From contig PBXZ01000193.1 of assembly GCA_002729415.1 (NCBI GenBank), positions 1-17,674 of the forward strand: a stretch of DNA of 17,674 bases, in the 5' to 3' direction. The notes below the pieces were generated by a model that saw nothing but the letters and a program-made list of their open reading frames with translations, had not been told where the DNA came from and did not search any database. Position 1 is the stretch's first letter, and each line of letters starts with the position of its first letter. Origin of the DNA: UBA9662 sp002729415. Its GTDB lineage: Bacteria; Poribacteria; WGA-4E; UBA9662. Positions 14,698-17,674 of the stretch are shown one piece after another. The translations under genes were made by a program, and so were the position numbers.

Positions 14698-15454
14698 ATG
14701 ANTTCATCCACNCCCCTTTCTGAAGAGCAGNTACAACATTTCAAGACTCACGGCTTTCTGGTTTTNGAGAATCTGTTCGACCAATCCTNACTGGACCACT
14801 GGCGCNAGCAAATCTGGTGTGAACTAGAAGCTAGTTTAGACCAGCCCGACAGTTGGCCCAGGGAACGGACTGGATTAGATGGTTACCAATACGATCCNCC
14901 NGAATCGGCTCTGGTTCATCATTNTGCCTTAACCCCTATCATACAGCAGTTAGGTNGTGATGACTTTGTGGCGNGNGGTNGTGCNCCCATCATTCGTTGG
15001 CCTGAACCNGAGAAATCTTGGCAGATGCCNNAATCGGGACANATTGACGCCTANGGTGNTGCTAGTGGNTGGTCCNCTTTTATGGTNGGAGCTACTACTT
15101 ATTTATATGACGTGCAACCCAGTGGAGGAGCCTTCANATTTTGGCCTGGTAGCCATCANACGGCCCATCGCTACTTTCGACAAAACCCTGCACTAGTGGA
15201 TGGTAGCTTTCTGACAGAAGAAGGCTTTTCTTGGCATTCCTTCTGCGCTAACCTTCAGGCTGGGGCCAAGAATTTGTGGCTCGTGCTGGTGATGTGGNAC
15301 TTTGGCATTCCTATCTGACTCACGATAGCCCAATCAATATCAACGATTCACCGCGTATTGCGCTTTTTGCCCGTTGGCCCCATCAGCATCAAAGACAATC
15401 ACCTGAATTCGATATGAAGTGCCAGAAGATCTGTGGAAATACTGGGCCATATAA
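14698..15454 (+). CDS. Phytanoyl-CoA dioxygenase (PhyH) family protein, two frameshifts
   Basis: Three reading frames join into one PhyH protein of about 252 residues. The first covers the N-terminus (HFKTHGFLV), an iron motif x115-I-D117 where x is CAN and probably His, and ATTYLYDVQPSGGAF...WPGSH, up to NLQAGA. One missing G in the GGGG run near 15262 switches to a frame giving EFVARAGDV-x-LWHSYLTHDSP (second iron-binding His) and NDSPRIALFARWPH. One missing T near 15405 then leads to YEVPEDLWKYWAI and the TAA at 15452-15454. Both breaks lie in homopolymers, so sequencing error is likelier than true decay, though the gene could be a pseudogene. It follows the SDR gene on the same strand. 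The family hydroxylates varied substrates with Fe(II) and 2-oxoglutarate. Confidence 0.8.
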
Positions 15455-15541
15455 CCTGGTCACTGACAGAAAGTGCAGTGTCTCAATGGTAGTTGCCAGC
15501 AGCCAAAACAGGTAAGCAAGACAAGTCAAAGGCGAGTAGAA

Positions 15542-15697
15542 ATGAAGCAAACACAGAAGGGGAATACTGGATCAGCAACACCAGCAAGCGATACAACTCA
15601 TCATGTCGCTACTGATCATAGTTTCATCTCGGAATTTCGGATCGGTGATTTTGCTAGACTAGCATGGCATCGCTTTTCAAACCGCAATCGACCCTGA
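15542..15697 (+). CDS. Possible 51-residue small protein, unknown
   Basis: ATG at 15542 begins MKQTQKGNTGSATPASDTTH, a polar Thr/Ser-rich start, and the frame ends RFSNRNRP before TGA. The upstream GGCGAG is a weak ribosome site. There is no membrane segment or known motif. It lies just past the PhyH gene in a region with few other signs of coding, so it may be a chance frame. Confidence 0.2.
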   Translation: MKQTQKGNTGSATPASDTTHHVATDHSFISEFRIGDFARLAWHRFSNRNRP

Positions 15698-15816
15698 GTT
15701 AGTCACTTTTAGCCTCCACCTTCGGTGTTAAAATCTACCTTTGCCCGCCTGTAAGGTATGACCCCTCAAGACGCAAACAGGAGAATCTACGGTGCTTGGC
15801 TGGACGTTACTCTAAT

Positions 15817-15831
15817 AGTGGAGTATCCACT
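15817..15831. repeat. Inverted repeat AGTGGA-N3-TCCACT
   Basis: Two perfect 6-base arms surround GTA. The size and symmetry suit the binding site of a dimeric regulator. It lies about 140 bases upstream of the winged-helix-like gene. Confidence 0.35.
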
Positions 15832-15889
15832 TGGGCTTGGGCCACCAAGATACTATCCTCAGCCCAGGCCGCCGATACAAAAAACTAAC

Positions 15890-15918
15890 CATTGGCCAGC
15901 CTATGCTAGNGGCCAATG
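15890..15918. repeat. 8-base inverted repeat CATTGGCC/GGCCAATG upstream of winged-helix-like gene
   Basis: Left arm 15890-15897 and right arm 15911-15918 are perfect complements around a 13-base loop that includes one N and can itself pair AGC with GCT. It ends 54 bases before the start of the winged-helix-like gene. It could be an operator for that protein, a recombination site or an RNA hairpin in the leader. Confidence 0.4.
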
Positions 15919-15972
15919 ATTCAGCCCCACTACTACACTATAGTACTGTGGCTGCTAAATGGAGGTAACAAA

Positions 15973-16389
15973 ATGAAGCGGCAGAAAATCCTGCCAGACC
16001 CGCCCCAATATAGAACCGATATCCAGGTTATGACTGACCGACAGGGCAATAGTTTCGCCGTGCAGAAAGCGACGGGNCAAAAAATGATCATGGTTTCACA
16101 TGATGTGATTGACAGTATTGAGTACCGACAGTTGAGTGATGGCGCCAGCTGTCTCTACCTTCGATTATGCCAGGCCACCAATGTCGATTTTCGCCAGGAG
16201 AGGAAAGGGAAATGGAAATATGTACTGGGGCAAACGGCGGCCCGAAGGGAAGTCGAGATGTTGCAGCAGTTGTGTGGGCATGAGAAGAGAAAAGTGGTCC
16301 GAGGATGGTTACAGAACTTGATGGAGATCGGTCTGATTGAGCGTCTAGTAGATTCCGAGGGCCGGTTAGCCTTTCTGGTACGGGGATAA
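15973..16389 (+). CDS. Small putative winged-helix DNA-binding protein, replication-initiator-like
   Basis: GGAGG at 15961-15965 stands 7 bases before ATG 15973, fixing the start (the open frame extends 19 codons further upstream). The 138-residue product begins MKRQKILPDPP, then has MIMVSHDVIDSIEYRQL, GASCLYLRLCQATN (~60-73), a basic segment, and a C-terminal KRKVVRGWLQNLMEIGLIERL (split for length at ~110-130) ending in a short beta hairpin. The pattern 'one helix, LYLRLC..., then a helix followed by GLI' is typical of winged-helix domains such as those in plasmid replication initiators. I cannot assign a named family. It lies 13 bases before a serine resolvase fragment, which supports an element-borne gene. 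Confidence 0.55.
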   Translation: MKRQKILPDPPQYRTDIQVMTDRQGNSFAVQKATXQKMIMVSHDVIDSIEYRQLSDGASCLYLRLCQATNVDFRQERKGKWKYVLGQTAARREVEMLQQLCGHEKRKVVRGWLQNLMEIGLIERLVDSEGRLAFLVRG

Positions 16390-16402
16390 AGCTAGCCGCT
16401 AG

Positions 16403-16613
16403 CCAGGTTGTCAGAAGATCTACCAGGAAATAGCCAGCGGAGCCAAAGCCCAACGACCGCAACTGGAGCAGATGTTGGCCCAATTGCGAAGCGGTGATGT
16501 GCTGGTAGTGTGGAAACTGGATCGATCGGGCCGCAGCCTGCCTCACCTGGTGCGGCTAGCTGGTCAACCAACTGCTGCAGCAGGACATCACTATGATTAC
16601 AGAAACCGGAAGT
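16403..16613 (+). pseudogene. Serine recombinase (resolvase) fragment
   Basis: From 16403 the frame reads PGCQKIYQEIASGAKAQRPQ, then LEQMLAQLRSGDVLVVWKLD and RSGRSLPHLVRLA. This is the middle of the catalytic domain of the Tn3/gamma-delta resolvase family, where GDVLVVWKLDRxGRSL is the signature. After one extra G near 16563 the frame shifts to VNQLLQQDITMITETGS, the next expected segment. The N-terminal part with the nucleophilic Ser and the C-terminal DNA-binding part are both missing, and a TAG precedes the fragment. It is therefore a non-functional relic. It is flanked by the winged-helix-like gene and by the SUMF1-domain gene, whose open frame begins inside it. Confidence 0.85.
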
Positions 16614-17391
16614 ATGATGCGGAGATTTAGTTGGATGTTGTTGGCTTTGTTGGTGTTTTCAGTTTATGCCGAAGATGAAAAAGAGGTGGTTGTTGGAAGT
16701 GCTGATGAGTTTAAGGGAATTGAGTCAGTTGTTGTTAAAGAGGGTAAATTAATCAGACCGAAGCAAATCATTTGGAAGAAAGATGGAGTCAAGATGAGGC
16801 GTATTCCTGCGGGTCCATCAAGGCCAGTTTTCTACATGGATAGCACGGAGGTAACAGTGGGTCGGTTTAAACAGTTTGTGCAAGAAAGTGGATACACTTA
16901 TGAAGGGAACTGGAATCAGGTATCTAAATTCTCACCCACAGATAAACACCCGGTGATTTGGGTGAGCTGGTTTGACGCCAGAGCCTATGCCAAATGGGCA
17001 AGGAAAAGGCTACCAACAGAGAAAAAATGGGAGTGGGCCGCTCGGGGAGGCTTGAAAAACAAGGACTATCCTTGGGGAGAAGATGAGAGTCTGGCCCGTG
17101 ATTATGCTAACTATAAGAGAACTGGTGGCCAAGACAAGTGGGAATGGGCTGCGGCCCCAGTAGGAAGTTTGAAGCCGAATGGATATGGTTTATTTGATAT
17201 GAGTGGGAACGTTTGGGAATGGTGTCAGGATTGGTATAGCAGTGACTGAAACTACCGGGTGTTGCGGGGCGGGTCTTGGGGCAGCACTACTTACTTCCTG
17301 CGGGTGATTCGCCGCAGCTTGCAACTCTCCGAATGATGGGGGCAACATCGACGGCTTTCGATGTGTTGTGTCAGGATTCGATTACCCCTGA
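16614..17391 (+). pseudogene. SUMF1/FGE-domain secreted protein, broken by stop and frameshift
   Basis: A signal peptide (MMRRFSWMLLALLVFSVYA|ED) leads into a SUMF1 domain: FYMDSTEVTVGRFKQFV, HPVIWVSWFDARAYAKWA, RLPTEKKWEWAARGG, PWGEDE, DYANYKRTGG, PNGYGLFDMSGNVWEWCQDW. A TGA at 17247-17249 interrupts it; beyond it NYRVLRGGSWGSTTYFLRVIRRS continues in frame, a frameshift occurs near 17320, and NDGGNIDGFRCVVSGFDYP ends at 17391. The usual active-site Cys pair after RGGS is absent (GSTTYF), so it is not a true formylglycine-generating enzyme even if repaired. Such exported SUMF1 proteins are abundant in Planctomycetota- and Poribacteria-like genomes, with mostly unknown roles. The open frame extends 7 codons upstream into the resolvase fragment; the natural start is one of the two ATGs at 16614 and 16617. 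Confidence 0.85.
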
Positions 17392-17408
17392 ACCGCACGA
17401 AGTGCGGT
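17392..17408. repeat. Perfect hairpin directly after SUMF1 gene
   Basis: ACCGCAC-GAA-GTGCGGT is a 7-base perfect stem with a three-base loop, starting just after the restored stop of the SUMF1 gene. No T-run follows (CCTGAC), so it is not a classical intrinsic terminator; it could be a transcript 3'-end stabiliser or a dispersed short palindromic repeat. Confidence 0.5.
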
Positions 17409-17674
17409 CCTGACAAGCGATGAAGGAGCGGACTTTATCACTGGTCAGTCAGACATGAACACTGCTCGCAGGCGTTGCAGAACCGACCGACCCCGCATCT
17501 CGGCTAATTGTTGGTGTTCAGCTTGATAACTACTTTTCGTTAATGCTGGGTGTTACCACGCCGAAGGTAGTGAGATCACGGGGGGACAGCCACGATGGGG
17601 CTGTCGGTTGGCTTGAGTAGTGACTTACACTCGAAACCTAGTCGGCTATAATTGAGAGTAGACACAGATGATGT
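17409..17674. other. Non-coding right end of window with a second hairpin
   Basis: I see no gene with family features. GACAGCC (17585-17591) and GGCTGTC (17599-17605) make a 7-base stem with a 7-base loop within a GC-rich stretch. The sequence looks more like structured or decayed element DNA than coding DNA, and it runs off the window. Confidence 0.4.
17585..17605. repeat. Inverted repeat GACAGCC/GGCTGTC
   Basis: Perfect 7-base arms surround ACGATGG. It is preceded by a run of five or six G and is not followed by a T-run. Its role is unknown; it could be part of a structured RNA or of a mobile-element end. Confidence 0.35.

Larger units (their letters stand above)
15455..15972. other. Intergenic region rich in inverted repeats, upstream of winged-helix-like gene
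   Basis: No recognisable gene lies in these 518 bases. The sequence is more GC-rich than that to the left. It holds GCTAG-A-CTAGC at 15653-15663, AGTGGA-GTA-TCCACT at 15817-15831, CATTGGCC/GGCCAATG at 15890-15918 and the palindrome ACTATAGT near 15936-15943, whose TATAGT could serve as a -10 box. A 51-residue open frame (15542-15697) is listed separately with low confidence. The pattern suits a control or replication/recombination region of a mobile element. Confidence 0.45.

Noticed and set aside
16088..16546. A 152-residue minus-strand frame
   Set aside because: It is a shadow of the winged-helix-like gene and resolvase fragment on the plus strand, both of which have better support.
17240..17260. 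UGA recoding (Trp, Gly or selenocysteine) in the SUMF1 gene
   Set aside because: No other in-frame TGA is seen in intact genes, a frameshift follows 70 bases later, and no selenocysteine-type hairpin is evident after the codon.
1..17674. tRNA genes, rRNA genes and CRISPR arrays
   Set aside because: I looked for T-loop-like GGTTCRANYCC motifs and regularly spaced repeats by eye and found none.

Overview
The window looks like chromosomal DNA from an uncultured, probably marine or host-associated bacterium. It carries a planctomycete-type cytochrome/DUF1549/DUF1553 protein paired with a DUF1501 protein, a sulfatase-fold enzyme, two phytanoyl-CoA dioxygenase (PhyH) proteins, a ThuA-like protein and a SUMF1-domain protein. 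This mix is typical of Planctomycetota and related PVC groups and of Poribacteria-like sponge symbionts. I cannot choose between these from the sequence alone. Many single Ns and several homopolymer-type frameshifts point to a metagenomic or single-cell consensus.

Layout. Positions 1-501 (minus) hold the first 167 codons of rpoB, which runs off the left edge and has its own near-consensus sigma70 promoter at 573-601. Next on the minus strand are a ThuA-like protein and a secreted protein in a likely two-gene operon (743-2139). Divergently on plus come a sulfatase-superfamily enzyme with Thr at the nucleophile position (2431-3837) and a DUF445 membrane protein (4096-5436). On minus follow a PhyH protein (5471-6163), a decayed coding fragment (6263-6448) and a tightly spaced DUF1501 / cytochrome-DUF1549-DUF1553 pair (6469-11358). 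On plus are a cupin (11620-11937), a 2H phosphoesterase (12275-12850), a cluster of tiny overlapping ORFs (12964-13088), an HD-domain phosphohydrolase (13113-13697), an SDR oxidoreductase (13773-14537) and a second PhyH gene interrupted by two frameshifts (14698-15454).

The right end (15455-17674) is different in character. It is more GC-rich to the eye and contains inverted repeats, a small putative winged-helix protein with a strong ribosome binding site, an internal fragment of a serine resolvase, and a SUMF1-domain gene broken by a stop codon and a frameshift whose 5' end is joined directly to the resolvase fragment. It reads as the remains of a mobile element.

How the genes may work together: the DUF1501/DUF1553 pair is probably exported and redox-linked. 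The sulfatase-fold enzyme, PhyH oxygenases, SDR and cupin suggest catabolism or modification of organic or sulfated/phosphorylated compounds, but no single pathway is visible. The ambiguous bases fall mostly at third codon positions in the genes I checked, which suggests masked strain polymorphism rather than random read error.
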